Assembly: GCA_021828605.1 (NCBI GenBank)
Contig: JAJZEG010000206.1
Location: 1-15,224 of the forward strand
Direction: 5' to 3'
Source of the DNA: Pseudomonadota bacterium
GTDB lineage: Bacteria; Pseudomonadota; Alphaproteobacteria; Acetobacterales; Acetobacteraceae
DNA: 15,224 bases
This document shows, in pieces, positions 6,828-14,882 of the stretch; the first letter of the stretch is position 1, and each line of letters opens with the position of its first letter. The notes beneath the pieces were generated by a model. The model was not told where the DNA came from. It saw only the letters and a program-made list of their open reading frames with translations, and ran no database searches. The position numbers and the translations under genes were made by a program.

Positions 6828-7505
6828 ATGGCTGTTTCTATCCGTGGTTTGGGTGCGCCGTTTTTGATCGCTTTGGCGCTGGCTTGCTCGTCCAGCGCCA
6901 AAGCGGCGTCTGCATCGGTGCCAATGCAGGCCAAAATGCCGGCCAAAATGCAGGTCAAGCCGGGTGTTCAACTCGGCCAGATCGCGCATTATCTGGACGG
7001 GCTCAAAACCGTCACCGCAAAATTCCTGCAAGTCGCCCCGGACGGATCGGTGCGCTCTGGCACCGCTATTTTGCAGCGTCCGGGCAAAATGCGCTTCCAA
7101 TATAACAAGCCTGACCCGCAATTACTGGTCGCGGGTTTCGGGCTTCTGGTCTATCACGACCCGCAGCTCAACCAGACCACCAATCTGCCGTTATCAGCAA
7201 CGCCGCTTGGGATTTTGCTCGCGCCGAAAGTGCATTTTTCCGGCTCGGTCACCGTTACCAAAATCACCCAACCGCCCGGCGAGGTGCAAATATCGCTGAT
7301 CCGCACCGGCAAGGCCGCGCAAGGCCATCTGACCCTGATTTTCTCAACCGATCCGCTGGAATTGCGCCAATGGCGGGTCACCGATGCGCAAGACGCGCTC
7401 ACCCAGGTCAGCCTCTATGATCTGCACCCCACCAAGCCGTTCCCCGATAAATATTTCCGCTATATCGCCCACACCAATACCGGCACGGTGACCGGCGGCG
7501 GCTGA
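6828..7505 (+). CDS. lolA: outer-membrane lipoprotein carrier protein LolA
   Basis: LolA is the periplasmic chaperone that takes lipoproteins from the LolCDE transporter to the outer membrane. The product has 225 residues. A signal peptide is clear: MAVSIRGLGAP, a hydrophobic stretch FLIALALAC, and likely cleavage near AKAA. The mature protein has the LolA pattern: HYLDGLKTVTAKFLQ, GTAILQRPGKMRFQY, LGILLAPKVHFSG and a late LRQWRVTDAQD block. An insertion of three MQAK-like units (residues 33-44) follows the signal peptide. I chose the ATG at 6828 for the signal peptide; another in-frame ATG at 6774 also reads MAVS, but lies inside the MarR gene and would bury the signal. No strong ribosome binding site is visible, which suits translation coupled to the MarR gene. 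Confidence 0.9.
   Translation: MAVSIRGLGAPFLIALALACSSSAKAASASVPMQAKMPAKMQVKPGVQLGQIAHYLDGLKTVTAKFLQVAPDGSVRSGTAILQRPGKMRFQYNKPDPQLLVAGFGLLVYHDPQLNQTTNLPLSATPLGILLAPKVHFSGSVTVTKITQPPGEVQISLIRTGKAAQGHLTLIFSTDPLELRQWRVTDAQDALTQVSLYDLHPTKPFPDKYFRYIAHTNTGTVTGGG
6924..6959 (+). repeat. three tandem 12-nt units in lolA
   Basis: Three imperfect copies of a 12-nt unit (ATGCAGGCCAAA, ATGCCGGCCAAA, ATGCAGGTCAAG) encode MQAK-MPAK-MQVK just after the signal peptide. They are in frame and would make a flexible basic segment at the start of the mature protein. Confidence 0.8.
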
Positions 7506-7585
7506 CCTGATTGCCGCGTGCAACCGCCGCCCAAGGCCGCCGCTCGGGGGCGACAAGCCGCTCGGATCATGCCAATCATGACAGC

Positions 7586-8359
7586 ATGACGACCCGATTC
7601 GGCGCCCTCATCGGCATTTCCTGTTGCACCAAACAATTCGGCGTTTTTGGCATGCTCAATCACGCCGCCTCCGGCACCTATGTCCGCGCGGTCGATCAGG
7701 TAGTCGGCGGCGTGCCGATCCTGATCCCGGCGAATGGCGAGGAAGCCGATATCGAAACCCTGCTCGATCATTGCGCGGGCATTATTCTCACCGGCAGCCG
7801 CAGCAACGTCGCCGCCGAGTTTTATGGCGGACCACCGCAGGCGACCGATTTGCTTCCCGAAGACCCTGAACGCGATAAAGTGACCCTGCAACTCAGCCGC
7901 CGGGCCGTCGCACGCCATATTCCGCTCCTGGCCATCTGCCGTGGCTTGCAGGAACTCAACGTCGCTCTGGGTGGAACCTTGCATCAGCGCCTGCAAGACA
8001 TGCCACACCGGCTCGATCACTCGACGCCGATGCAGGAAAACCCGGCCGTGCGCATCGGCAAGGCGCATCATATTACCCTTAATCCCGGCGGCGTGCTCGC
8101 GCAGATGCTGGGACGCGATCATCTCGCCGTGAACTCGCTGCATAATCAGGGGATCGACCGGCTGGCCCCTGGCCTTGCCGTTGAGGCGCGCGCGGTCGAT
8201 GGCACCATCGAAGCGATCCGGGTGCTTGGTCCGCCTTACGCGCTCGGCGTGCAATGGCACCCTGAATATGATTTCGATCACGATCCCGCCTCGCACGCTA
8301 TTTTCGCCAGTTTCGGTGCTGCCGTGCGTCACTATTCCACAACCACCAGCCCCCGCTAG
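7586..8359 (+). CDS. class I glutamine amidotransferase-like (peptidase C26) hydrolase
   Basis: A 257-residue protein of the C26 family, which includes gamma-glutamyl-GABA hydrolase (PuuD). The fold's catalytic triad is visible: nucleophile C118 in AICRGLQELN, with H225 and E227 in GVQWHPEYD. Other family landmarks are ILTGSRSNV (67-75), NVALGGTLHQ (125-134) and SLHNQGIDRL (184-193). The enzyme probably hydrolyses a gamma-glutamyl amide in the cytoplasm. The exact substrate is open, as no other putrescine-pathway gene is nearby. I chose the ATG at 7586 because the family begins at RFGALIGIS; open frame further upstream reads Ala/Arg/Ser-rich and looks non-coding. No clear ribosome binding site. 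It lies 80 nt after lolA and 9 nt before the FAH gene. Confidence 0.88.
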   Translation: MTTRFGALIGISCCTKQFGVFGMLNHAASGTYVRAVDQVVGGVPILIPANGEEADIETLLDHCAGIILTGSRSNVAAEFYGGPPQATDLLPEDPERDKVTLQLSRRAVARHIPLLAICRGLQELNVALGGTLHQRLQDMPHRLDHSTPMQENPAVRIGKAHHITLNPGGVLAQMLGRDHLAVNSLHNQGIDRLAPGLAVEARAVDGTIEAIRVLGPPYALGVQWHPEYDFDHDPASHAIFASFGAAVRHYSTTTSPR

Positions 8360-8368
8360 GATCCGCTC

Positions 8369-9073
8369 ATGACCAACACGCCTGAAAACTACGCGGTTGC
8401 ACCCCCCGCCTTGGTCACGGTGCCCGTGGTGAGCGGGGCCAAGTTCCCGGTGCGCCGGATTTTTTGCGTGGGCCGCAACTATGCCGCCCATGCCCGCGAA
8501 ATGGGCGGCAATCCTGAGCGTGAACCGCCGTTTTTTTTCACCAAACCCAGCGATGCGATTATTCTGGGCGAACGCGTCCCCTATCCGGTTGCGACCGCCA
8601 ATATGCATCACGAAGTTGAATTGGTGGTCGCCCTGCAGCGCGGCGGTCGCTCGGTGAGCACCCAGGAAGCGAATGGGTTGATCTATGGCTATGCGGTCGG
8701 GGTGGATTTAACCCGGCGCGATTTGCAGGATGATGCAAAATCCTTGCGCCGCCCGTGGGACATGGCCAAAGCCTTTGATCATTCGGCGCCGATTGGCCCG
8801 ATCATCCAAGCCGCCCAAATCGGCCATCCGCGCAGCGGCGCCATTCGTCTCGCGATTAATGGGCAGGACAAACAAGTGGGCGATCTGGCTGATTTGATCT
8901 GGCCGGTGCCCGATATTATCGCGTCATTATCGCATCTGGTTGACCTTGCTCCCGGTGATTTGATTTATACCGGCACGCCCGACGGGGTCGGCCCGCTGGT
9001 GGTGGGGGATCGGGTTGCATGCCACATTGATCGAATTCCACCGCTGGCCTTCACCATCACCGCAGGCGCGTAA
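8369..9073 (+). CDS. fumarylacetoacetate hydrolase (FAH) family protein
   Basis: A 234-residue metal-dependent C-C hydrolase or decarboxylase of the FAH family, single-domain type (FAHD1, YcgM and fumarylpyruvate hydrolase NagK). The metal ligands are E82 and E84 in HHEVELVVAL and D113 in GYAVGVDLTRRD. Active-site residues of the group are also seen: H41 and E44 in GRNYAAHAREMG, and K134 in RPWDMAKAFD. Late motifs are YTGTPDGVGPL and VGDRV. Likely substrates are acylpyruvates, fumarylpyruvate or oxaloacetate; which one cannot be told. AGGA lies 7 nt before the ATG and overlaps the previous stop codon. Its own stop overlaps the exonuclease start by one base (TAATG), so the three genes 7586-9876 look like one operon. 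Confidence 0.9.
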   Translation: MTNTPENYAVAPPALVTVPVVSGAKFPVRRIFCVGRNYAAHAREMGGNPEREPPFFFTKPSDAIILGERVPYPVATANMHHEVELVVALQRGGRSVSTQEANGLIYGYAVGVDLTRRDLQDDAKSLRRPWDMAKAFDHSAPIGPIIQAAQIGHPRSGAIRLAINGQDKQVGDLADLIWPVPDIIASLSHLVDLAPGDLIYTGTPDGVGPLVVGDRVACHIDRIPPLAFTITAGA

Positions 9074-9876
9074 TGACCCGGCTGACCATCGCGACTTGGA
9101 ACATTAATTCGCTGCGCCTGCGCCAGGAGCATTTGCGCATCTTGGTCAGTGAACTCGATCCGGATATTTTGTGCCTGCAGGAAACCAAGGTGCCGGATGA
9201 TCAATTCCCGCACGCGATTGCAGCCGCCATCGGGTTGCCGCATGTGCTGATGCGCGGGATGAAAAGCTATAACGGGGTGGCGATTTTTTCGCGCCATCCG
9301 CTCACTTTGGCGGATCAGGGCGGTCAATGGTGCGGCAAAAATGATTGCCGTCATCTGGCCGCCAGCATCACCATCGGGGACAAAACCCTGACCGTTGATA
9401 ATTTTTATGTGCCGGCGGGCGGTGATATCCCGGATCGTCATGAAAACGTGAAATTCGCCCATAAGCTTGATTTCATCGCCGCCGCGCGGGATCATTTTCA
9501 CGCCGCACCGCCGCGCCAGCGGATTTTGGTGGGAGATTTGAATATTGCCCCGCTCGAACATGATGTTTGGAGCCACAAGCAGTTGCTGGGGATTGTGAGC
9601 CACACCCCGGTTGAGACCGCCGGGCTGCTCGACTGGCAGGCGCAGGGTTTCACCGACGCGCTGCGCCATTTCACCCCCGAATCCGAGAAGCTTTACACCT
9701 GGTGGAGCTATCGCAACCGCGATTGGCGCGCCTCGAACCGGGGTCGGCGGCTTGATCATATTTGGGTATCCGATGATTTGAGCCCCTCGCTGCGCAGCAT
9801 GCGGATTTTGACCGATGCGCGCGACTGGGAAAGCGCGTCCGATCATGTGCCGGTGGCGATTTCACTTGAAGTTTGA
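9073..9876 (+). CDS. xth: exodeoxyribonuclease III (AP endonuclease)
   Basis: This enzyme cuts DNA at abasic sites and degrades DNA from 3' ends during base excision repair. The 267-residue product has the full exonuclease III active site at positions nearly equal to E. coli: N10 (TWNINSLR), E37 (CLQETK), Y112 (FYVP), D155 and N157 (VGDLNIAP), D228 (RLDHIW), and D257 with H258 (SDHVPV). The length is normal. The ATG at 9073 overlaps the FAH gene's TAA. The minus strand opposite is also largely open, but that frame matches nothing and follows from base composition. Confidence 0.96.
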   Translation: MTRLTIATWNINSLRLRQEHLRILVSELDPDILCLQETKVPDDQFPHAIAAAIGLPHVLMRGMKSYNGVAIFSRHPLTLADQGGQWCGKNDCRHLAASITIGDKTLTVDNFYVPAGGDIPDRHENVKFAHKLDFIAAARDHFHAAPPRQRILVGDLNIAPLEHDVWSHKQLLGIVSHTPVETAGLLDWQAQGFTDALRHFTPESEKLYTWWSYRNRDWRASNRGRRLDHIWVSDDLSPSLRSMRILTDARDWESASDHVPVAISLEV

Positions 9877-9943
9877 TCGGATCGGGCGAATTATTGAGTC
9901 AGCTTTAACCTCACTGAAAGCGATTTTTATCATGGGCGCACGG

Positions 9944-10576
9944 ATGACCAGCATGCCGACCGGATCGCAACTTCTGGCGGGGCGGAGCGAAATCATGCCG
10001 ATCCCTGCTACTCATTTCGTGAATGGCAAGCCTCTGGCTGCGCCCTATCCCGAAGGAATGGTGGAAATTATTCTGGGGCTGGGCTGTTTCTGGGGGGCGG
10101 AGCGGAAATTTTGGCAAGCGCCCGGCGTATATGTGACCGCTGTTGGCTATGCGGGCGGCGGCACGCCTAATCCCACCTATGAGGAGGTGTGCTCGGGGCG
10201 CACGGGCCATACCGAAGTGGTGCGGGTGGTGTTTGATCCGAGCGTGATCAGTTTGGAAGCGATTTTGAGACTATTTTGGGAAAGCCACGACCCGACCCAG
10301 GGCATGCGCCAAGGCGGCGATGTCGGCACGCAATATCGCTCGGCACTCTATGCCACCAGCGCGGCCCAGTATCAGGCGGCCATCGCCGCGAAGGGTGCTT
10401 ATCAGCGCGAACTGACCAAAGCGGGTTTTGGCACGATTACCACTGAAATCGCCATGGCGGCGGATTTCTATTTTGCTGAAGCCTATCATCAGCAATATCT
10501 GGCGAAAAATCCGAATGGGTATTGCGGCATTGGCGGCACCGGCGTGAGTTGCCCGATCGGGCTTGCCACTGCGTGA
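9944..10576 (+). CDS. msrA: peptide-methionine (S)-S-oxide reductase MsrA
   Basis: MsrA reduces methionine-S-sulfoxide in proteins and is recycled by thioredoxin. With the chosen start the product has 210 residues: the nucleophile C48 is in [13 protein letters not shown], and two recycling cysteines C194 and C203 lie in [16 protein letters not shown]. Further motifs are YAGG (69-72), [10 protein letters not shown] (84-93) and QYRSALY (130-136). The start is uncertain: ATGs at 9932, 9944, 9953 and 9995 share the frame. The one at 9995 has the best ribosome binding site (GGAG, 7 nt), but [19 protein letters not shown] resembles the usual MsrA N-terminus and argues for an upstream start. No signal peptide, so cytoplasmic. 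Its TGA is shared with the serpin GTG (GTGA), which points to coupled translation. Confidence 0.93.
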   Translation: MTSMPTGSQLLAGRSEIMPIPATHFVNGKPLAAPYPEGMVEIILGLGCFWGAERKFWQAPGVYVTAVGYAGGGTPNPTYEEVCSGRTGHTEVVRVVFDPSVISLEAILRLFWESHDPTQGMRQGGDVGTQYRSALYATSAAQYQAAIAAKGAYQRELTKAGFGTITTEIAMAADFYFAEAYHQQYLAKNPNGYCGIGGTGVSCPIGLATA

Positions 10577-11712
10577 GCGCGCTCTGGCGCTTTGCTTTTG
10601 GCGTTTTAATGGTCTGCGCGCCGATGGTCGCGCATGCGAAAAATCCGTTTGCGTTGCGCTTGTTCGATCATTTGGCGGCCCGGCCGGGTAATTTTATTGT
10701 GGCACCGGCCAGCCTGGATCATGTGCTGACCATGGGCTTGGCCGGGGCGCGCGGGCCGACCGCCGCCGCGTTCCGCACGACGTTGGGAGGGCCGACGGGA
10801 CGGGTTCGGACGCGGGTTAAAGCGTCGCTGCCGGGGTTTGTGATGCGGAGGGGCGATGCGGTTTGGGTTGATCGGCAGGCACCGCTTAATCCGGTTTTTG
10901 CGCGCGCGGTGGCCAAGGCCGGGGGCTCGGCGCGGATGGTTGATTTTCGAGCGCGCTCAGTGGCGCGGCGGCAGATCAATGACTGGGTTGCCAAGGTGAC
11001 GGATCAGCAGATCCGCTCGCTGATTGCGCCCGGCGCGCTGGCGCCGACGACGCGGCTGGTCTTGACCGATGCGGTGTATTTTCACGCGGCCTGGGCGCAG
11101 GGGTTTGATCGGACGCTGACCAAGGCTGGGCGGTTCAAAGTTGAGGGCGGCCCTACGGTGAAGGTGGCGATGATGCATCGGACCGGGCGGTTTGATTTGG
11201 TGACCGCGCCGGGGGTGCGGATGATTGAACTGCCTTATGCCGGGCCTGCGGAGATGGATATTATTTTGCCGGATCATCCGGGCGCTTTGTCCATGTTGGC
11301 GGCGCATTTGACCGGCGGTCAGTTGGCGCATTGGTTTTCAAGGGCGCGCACCACCGAGGTGACGCTCAGTTTGCCGCGCTTTAGCACCGAGACCAGCCAA
11401 AGCCTGCGCGCCAGCCTGACCGCGATGGGGATGGGCATCGCTTTTGGGCCGCGTGCGGATTTTGCCGGGATGCTGCGCTCGAACCATCCTCTCTTTATCA
11501 GTGATGTGATCCAGCAGGCGAAAATCACGGTTAATGAGCGCGGCACCAAGGCCGAGGCCGCGAGCAATGGGACGGTTGCCGTGGCGTTATCGGCCTCAGC
11601 ACCGCTGCCCACCGCGCGGTTCGATGTGGATCATTCGTTTATTTACCTGATACGCTCCGAACAGACCGGCGCGATCTGGTTTATCGGCCGGGTGACTGAT
11701 CCGGTATCCTAA
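10573..11712 (+). CDS. secreted serpin-family protease inhibitor (I4)
   Basis: Serpins trap serine or cysteine proteases by a large shape change after cleavage of a reactive loop. The 379-residue product starts with a signal peptide (hydrophobic [13 protein letters not shown], likely cleavage AHA/K23). Core serpin blocks follow in order: [18 protein letters not shown] (162-179), [17 protein letters not shown] (218-234), [20 protein letters not shown] (267-286), [14 protein letters not shown] (318-331) and [11 protein letters not shown] (350-360), a good match to the serpin signature. The hinge (E322, G324, T325, A327, A329, A330) has the small residues expected of an inhibitory serpin. The reactive loop is about 4 residues longer than in alpha-1-antitrypsin and full of Ala, Val, Ser and Pro, so P1 is uncertain. 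The GTG at 10573 overlaps the msrA stop; it is chosen because the signal peptide begins there. Confidence 0.9.
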   Translation: MSALWRFAFGVLMVCAPMVAHAKNPFALRLFDHLAARPGNFIVAPASLDHVLTMGLAGARGPTAAAFRTTLGGPTGRVRTRVKASLPGFVMRRGDAVWVDRQAPLNPVFARAVAKAGGSARMVDFRARSVARRQINDWVAKVTDQQIRSLIAPGALAPTTRLVLTDAVYFHAAWAQGFDRTLTKAGRFKVEGGPTVKVAMMHRTGRFDLVTAPGVRMIELPYAGPAEMDIILPDHPGALSMLAAHLTGGQLAHWFSRARTTEVTLSLPRFSTETSQSLRASLTAMGMGIAFGPRADFAGMLRSNHPLFISDVIQQAKITVNERGTKAEAASNGTVAVALSASAPLPTARFDVDHSFIYLIRSEQTGAIWFIGRVTDPVS

Positions 11713-11719
11713 CGCGATA

Positions 11720-11977
11720 TTAATGTACGGATACGGGGGCCATGTCGTTTTGGACAATGGCCGCGCGGGCGAGATCGACGCTGGAGGCGACCGCCAGCGG
11801 CGCGCCGTTGGCGGCGAATACGCCGATGGCCGGACCGTCATGGGTTATGACTTTGCGGACATAAGCGATTTGGGCGACGCCCAGTTCGGCGAGTTGCTCG
11901 ACGCTGAGATGATGCAGGTCCAAGAGGGCGCCGACCATGCTGTTATCAATGCCGTCATCAAGGGTTTCGATGTTCAT
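11720..11977 (-). CDS. DUF1150 family small protein
   Basis: An 85-residue protein matching the DUF1150 family of alphaproteobacteria: VEQLAELGVAQIAYVRKV, then GVFAANGAPLAVASSVDLARAA, and the ending DMAPVSVH. The role is unknown. In many alphaproteobacteria it follows an Hsp20 gene, as here, which suggests a link to heat stress. AGGAG lies 8 nt before the ATG and sits within the last codons of hsp20; the genes are only 5 nt apart, so they are likely co-transcribed and coupled. Its stop codon is 7 nt from the serpin stop on the other strand, with no terminator hairpin between. The plus strand of the same stretch is also open over nearly the same length, but lacks any family match. Confidence 0.85.
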   Translation of the reverse strand: MNIETLDDGIDNSMVGALLDLHHLSVEQLAELGVAQIAYVRKVITHDGPAIGVFAANGAPLAVASSVDLARAAIVQNDMAPVSVH

Positions 11978-11982
11978 TAATA

Positions 11983-12447
11983 TTACTCCTGCTCGCTGTT
12001 CAGCGTGCGCTGCGGGTCTAGGGCTGCGACAGCGTTAGACCCTTTGCGGATAGCGATCGTTTTGATTTTGGCTTCAGGCAGCGGACGCACCAGATCGACA
12101 TGGAGCAATCCGTTATCAAGCCAGGCGCCGCGCACTTCAATGCCTTCGGCAATCACGAAGGCGCGTTGGAATTGTCGGGCGGCGATGCCGCGATGCAAAA
12201 ATATCCGACCTTGCTGATCCTCGACCTGACGACCGCGAATCACCAGCTGGTTATCCTCCTGGGTGATTTGGAGATCATCCATGGTGAAACCGGCGACGGC
12301 GACGCTGATGCGCAGGCAGGTCGCGCTGATTTGCTCGATATTATAGGGCGGATACCCTTCGGATGATGTTTTTGCCGCGCGCTCGATCATTTGTTCGAGA
12401 TGATCAAAGCCCAGAAATAACGGCGACGTAAATACTCTCGTGCTCAT
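11983..12447 (-). CDS. Hsp20/alpha-crystallin small heat-shock protein (IbpA type)
   Basis: Small heat-shock proteins hold unfolded proteins in refoldable form for DnaK and ClpB. The 154-residue product has a short N-terminal arm (SPLFLGFDHLEQMIERA), an alpha-crystallin domain at about 35-135 (YPPYNIEQI, ISVAVAGFTMDDLQI, NQLVIRG, RGIAARQFQRAFVIAEGI and NGLLHVDLVRP), and a tail with an I-A-I motif (131-133) that would dock neighbouring subunits. I chose the ATG at 12447 because GGAGGAGG stands 4 nt upstream and the family starts at STRVF; an upstream in-frame ATG at 12474 would add nine residues and ignore that site. An RpoH-type promoter lies at 12505-12533. DUF1150 follows 5 nt downstream. 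Confidence 0.93.
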   Translation of the reverse strand: MSTRVFTSPLFLGFDHLEQMIERAAKTSSEGYPPYNIEQISATCLRISVAVAGFTMDDLQITQEDNQLVIRGRQVEDQQGRIFLHRGIAARQFQRAFVIAEGIEVRGAWLDNGLLHVDLVRPLPEAKIKTIAIRKGSNAVAALDPQRTLNSEQE

Positions 12448-12504
12448 CGAGCCTCCTCCGTGCGAGCGAGACAAGTGGACCCCACAATGGCAATCCTTTG
12501 ATCA

Positions 12505-12533
12505 ACATGGGGTGTTCTGCGCTGCAACGCAAG
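12505..12533 (-). promoter_or_regulatory. sigma-32 (RpoH) type heat-shock promoter of hsp20
   Basis: On the minus strand CTTGCG (12533-12528) is followed after 15 nt by CCCCATGT (12512-12505). The second box is an exact match to the classical sigma-32 -10 element CCCCATNT, and the first keeps the CTTG core of the -35. Transcription would start near 12498, giving a leader of about 50 nt before the hsp20 ATG. Confidence 0.75.
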
Positions 12534-12593
12534 CCATGGATACGCGGTAAAGGTGACGGATTTGTGTCCGGCGCACAGCCCCGCTAAATCGGG

Positions 12594-13163
12594 ATGATGA
12601 GTGCTGCGCGCAACAACCCGACCGCCATCCCTGAGATTTTGCTGGTGCCCGATAAGCGGCTGCGCGTCCGGGCCCGACCGGTGGCCGATGCGGATCTGGC
12701 TCAGCTTGAACGGCTGATGCCGGGGATGTTCGAAGCCATGTATCGCGCGCCGGGGATTGGGCTGGCGGCCCCGCAAATTGGGCTGGGGCTGCGGTTTTTT
12801 GTGATGGATTTGGGCCCGGATGAGGCGCGCACGCCGTTGCTGTTGATCAATCCGGTTATTACTGCTGCGAGCGAGGCACTGGCCACGCGCGAGGAAGGAT
12901 GCTTGTCGTTGCCCGGTCATTATGCCGAAATCAGCCGCCCGGCGCGGATTACCGTGGCGTATGAGGATTTGGCCGGGGTGAAGCACCGGATCGAGGGTGA
13001 GGATTTGCAAGCGGCCTGCATTCAGCATGAAATTGATCATTTGGATGGGGTGCTGTTCATTGATTATTTAACCCCGCTCAAGCGCAATATTTTGCTGCGC
13101 AAATATACCAAGGACCAAAAAGAGAAGGCCGAGGCGGCGCCTGCGCGCGGGACGCGAAGATGA
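12594..13163 (+). CDS. def: peptide deformylase
   Basis: Removes the formyl group from the first methionine of new proteins at the ribosome exit. The 189-residue product has the three deformylase motifs: GIGLAAPQ (54-61), EGCLS (101-105, metal ligand C103) and QHEIDHLDG (144-152, ligands H145 and H149, catalytic E146). The C-terminus (160-189) is a basic helix, as in many type 1 enzymes. Two ATGs in a row (12594 and 12597) could start it; no strong ribosome binding site is seen. It diverges from hsp20 across 146 nt, and its TGA overlaps the fmt ATG by 4 nt. Confidence 0.96.
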   Translation: MMSAARNNPTAIPEILLVPDKRLRVRARPVADADLAQLERLMPGMFEAMYRAPGIGLAAPQIGLGLRFFVMDLGPDEARTPLLLINPVITAASEALATREEGCLSLPGHYAEISRPARITVAYEDLAGVKHRIEGEDLQAACIQHEIDHLDGVLFIDYLTPLKRNILLRKYTKDQKEKAEAAPARGTRR

Positions 13164-14110
13164 GCGACGGCGGGGGGAGTAAAAGCGGGGGGAGCAAGCT
13201 GCGGCTCGCTTTTATGGGCACGCCGGATTTTGCGGTGCCGACATTGGAGGCTTTGCATCGGGCCGGGCATCAGATCAAGGCGGTTTATTGTCAGCCCCCG
13301 AAGCCGAGCGGGCGGGGTCAGCTGCTGGGATTGACCCCGGTGCATCGGACGGCGAGCCGGTTGGGGCTGGAGGTGCGCTGCCCGGTAAAACTGCGGCAGA
13401 ATCAGGCCGAGCTTGATCATTTCGCCGGGTTGGAGTTGGACGCGGCGATTATTGTCGCGTACGGGCTGATTTTGCCGCCAGAATTTTTGGCGCTGCCGCG
13501 CCGGGGCTGTTTGAACATCCATGCCAGCCTGTTGCCGCGCTGGCGGGGTGCTGCACCGATCCATGCCGCGTTGCTGGCCGGGGATGCTGAAACCGGCATT
13601 ACCATTATGCAAATGGATGCCGGGCTCGATACCGGGCCGATGCTGCTGAAAGCGGCGATTCCGATTAGCGGCAGTGATACCGCGGCGAGCCTGCATGATC
13701 GGCTGGCGCCGTTGGGTGCGGACTTGATGCTCCGAGTGTTGGCGGGGGAGTTTGAGCCGCGGGCGCAGGAGGGCGAGAGTTGTTATGCGCCCAAATTGAG
13801 CCGCGATGATGCGATGATCGATTGGTCGGCCCCAGCGGTCGCGATTGAGCGGCGGGTGCGGGCTTTCAGCCCCTGGCCAGGCTCGGCCTTGATCCATCGG
13901 GGTGAGAAAATCAAGATTCATGCGGCTGAGTTGGTTGAAGGGGTTGGGGCGTTAGCGCCGCCGGGCACGGTGCTGGATGATCGGTTGAGTGTGGCTTGCG
14001 GCGCGGGGGCGGTTCGGTTGACCTTGGTGCAGCGGGCCAGCCGTTCGCCGTTGGAGGCGGCAGAGTTTTTGCGCGGCTATCCGATTCCGGCTGGCACGGT
14101 TTTGGGCTGA
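13160..14110 (+). CDS. fmt: methionyl-tRNA formyltransferase
   Basis: Formylates initiator Met-tRNA using 10-formyl-tetrahydrofolate. The 316-residue product has an N-terminal transferase domain: AFMGTPDFAVPTLE (17-30), the tRNA-contacting loop QPPKPSGRGQLLGL (45-58), catalytic N119 and H121 in LNIHASLLPRWRGAAPIH, and D157 in MDAGLDTGPML. The C-terminal OB-like domain runs from about 215 (RAFSPWPGSALIHRGEKIKI onward). A Gly/Ser-rich leader of about 13 residues (SDGGGSKSGGSK) precedes the usual start. The tRNA loop is less basic than in E. coli. ATGA overlap with def; 7 nt to truA. Def and Fmt as a pair catalyse opposite steps of the formyl-methionine cycle. Confidence 0.96.
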   Translation: MSDGGGSKSGGSKLRLAFMGTPDFAVPTLEALHRAGHQIKAVYCQPPKPSGRGQLLGLTPVHRTASRLGLEVRCPVKLRQNQAELDHFAGLELDAAIIVAYGLILPPEFLALPRRGCLNIHASLLPRWRGAAPIHAALLAGDAETGITIMQMDAGLDTGPMLLKAAIPISGSDTAASLHDRLAPLGADLMLRVLAGEFEPRAQEGESCYAPKLSRDDAMIDWSAPAVAIERRVRAFSPWPGSALIHRGEKIKIHAAELVEGVGALAPPGTVLDDRLSVACGAGAVRLTLVQRASRSPLEAAEFLRGYPIPAGTVLG

Positions 14111-14117
14111 CCGGCGG

Positions 14118-14882
14118 GTGGCGCGGTTTGCCCTGAAGGTGGAATATGATGGCAGCCGGTTTGTCGGCTGGCAGCGTCAGGATAATGGCCCATCGGTGCA
14201 GCAACATTTGGAAATGGCGGCAGCGAAGCTGAATGGCGGTGTGGAACCCGCGATTGCCGGTGCCGGGCGGACCGATGCGGGGGTGCATGCCACCGGGCAG
14301 GTTGCGATGGTGGTGTTGGATGATCGGTTTTCGGCGCGAACGGTGCGCGATGCGCTGAATTTTCACCTCCAGCCGCAGCCGATTGTGGTGCTCAAGGCGG
14401 CGATTGTGCGCGATGCGGACTGGCATCCACGGTTTTCGGCGATTGCGCGGCATTATCAGTATGTTATTTTGAATCGCGCGGTGCGCCCGGCTTTGGACGC
14501 GCAGCGTGTTTGGCATGTGAAAACAAAGCTGGATGCGGATTTGATGCATCAGGCCGCGCAAAGCCTGCTGGGCCAGCATGATTTCACCAGTTTTCGCGCG
14601 AGCGCCTGTCAGGCTGCCTCGCCGCTGCGCACCTTGGACCGGTTTGCGCTCCGCCGTGAGGGCGAGCGGGTGATTGCCGAGGTGAGTGCGCGCAGTTTTT
14701 TGCATCATCAGGTGCGCAATATGATCGGCACGATCCGGCTGATTGGCGATTATTCGCGACCCAAAGACAGTCTGGCTGAGGTTTTGGCAGCGCGCGACCG
14801 CAAGGCGGCGGGACCGACCGCACCCGCCGATGGTTTGGCGTTGATCGGGGTGGATTTTCCGGTTGATCCGTTTGGCGATTGA
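14118..14882 (+). CDS. truA: tRNA pseudouridine synthase A (38-40)
   Basis: Converts uridines 38-40 of the tRNA anticodon stem to pseudouridine. The 254-residue product begins with FALKVEYDGSRFVGWQRQ, carries the catalytic D53 in GAGRTDAGVHATGQV, and has the later TruA blocks HDFTSFRASACQA and SFLHHQVRNMIGTI. The start is GTG at 14118, since the family begins at this point and no ATG is available; there is no clear ribosome binding site, in keeping with coupling to fmt 7 nt upstream. It is the last gene of the def-fmt-truA group visible here; dapE, which often follows in relatives, is not seen. Confidence 0.96.
   Translation: MARFALKVEYDGSRFVGWQRQDNGPSVQQHLEMAAAKLNGGVEPAIAGAGRTDAGVHATGQVAMVVLDDRFSARTVRDALNFHLQPQPIVVLKAAIVRDADWHPRFSAIARHYQYVILNRAVRPALDAQRVWHVKTKLDADLMHQAAQSLLGQHDFTSFRASACQAASPLRTLDRFALRREGERVIAEVSARSFLHHQVRNMIGTIRLIGDYSRPKDSLAEVLAARDRKAAGPTAPADGLALIGVDFPVDPFGD

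Noticed and set aside
6774..7505. Longer LolA starting at 6774
   Set aside because: It would place 18 polar residues before the signal peptide and lies inside the MarR gene; the start at 6828 gives a normal signal sequence.
7460..8611. Minus frame of about 380 codons opposite the C26 and FAH genes
   Set aside because: It spans two well-recognised plus-strand genes and their junction; its product is His/Arg/Gly-rich without a domain pattern.
8965..9846. Minus frame of about 290 codons opposite xth
   Set aside because: Shadow of exonuclease III, whose active site is complete; no domain pattern in the antisense product.
11723..11980. Plus frame of 85 codons nearly coextensive with the DUF1150 gene
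   Set aside because: The minus frame matches DUF1150, has a ribosome binding site and follows hsp20; the plus product is featureless.
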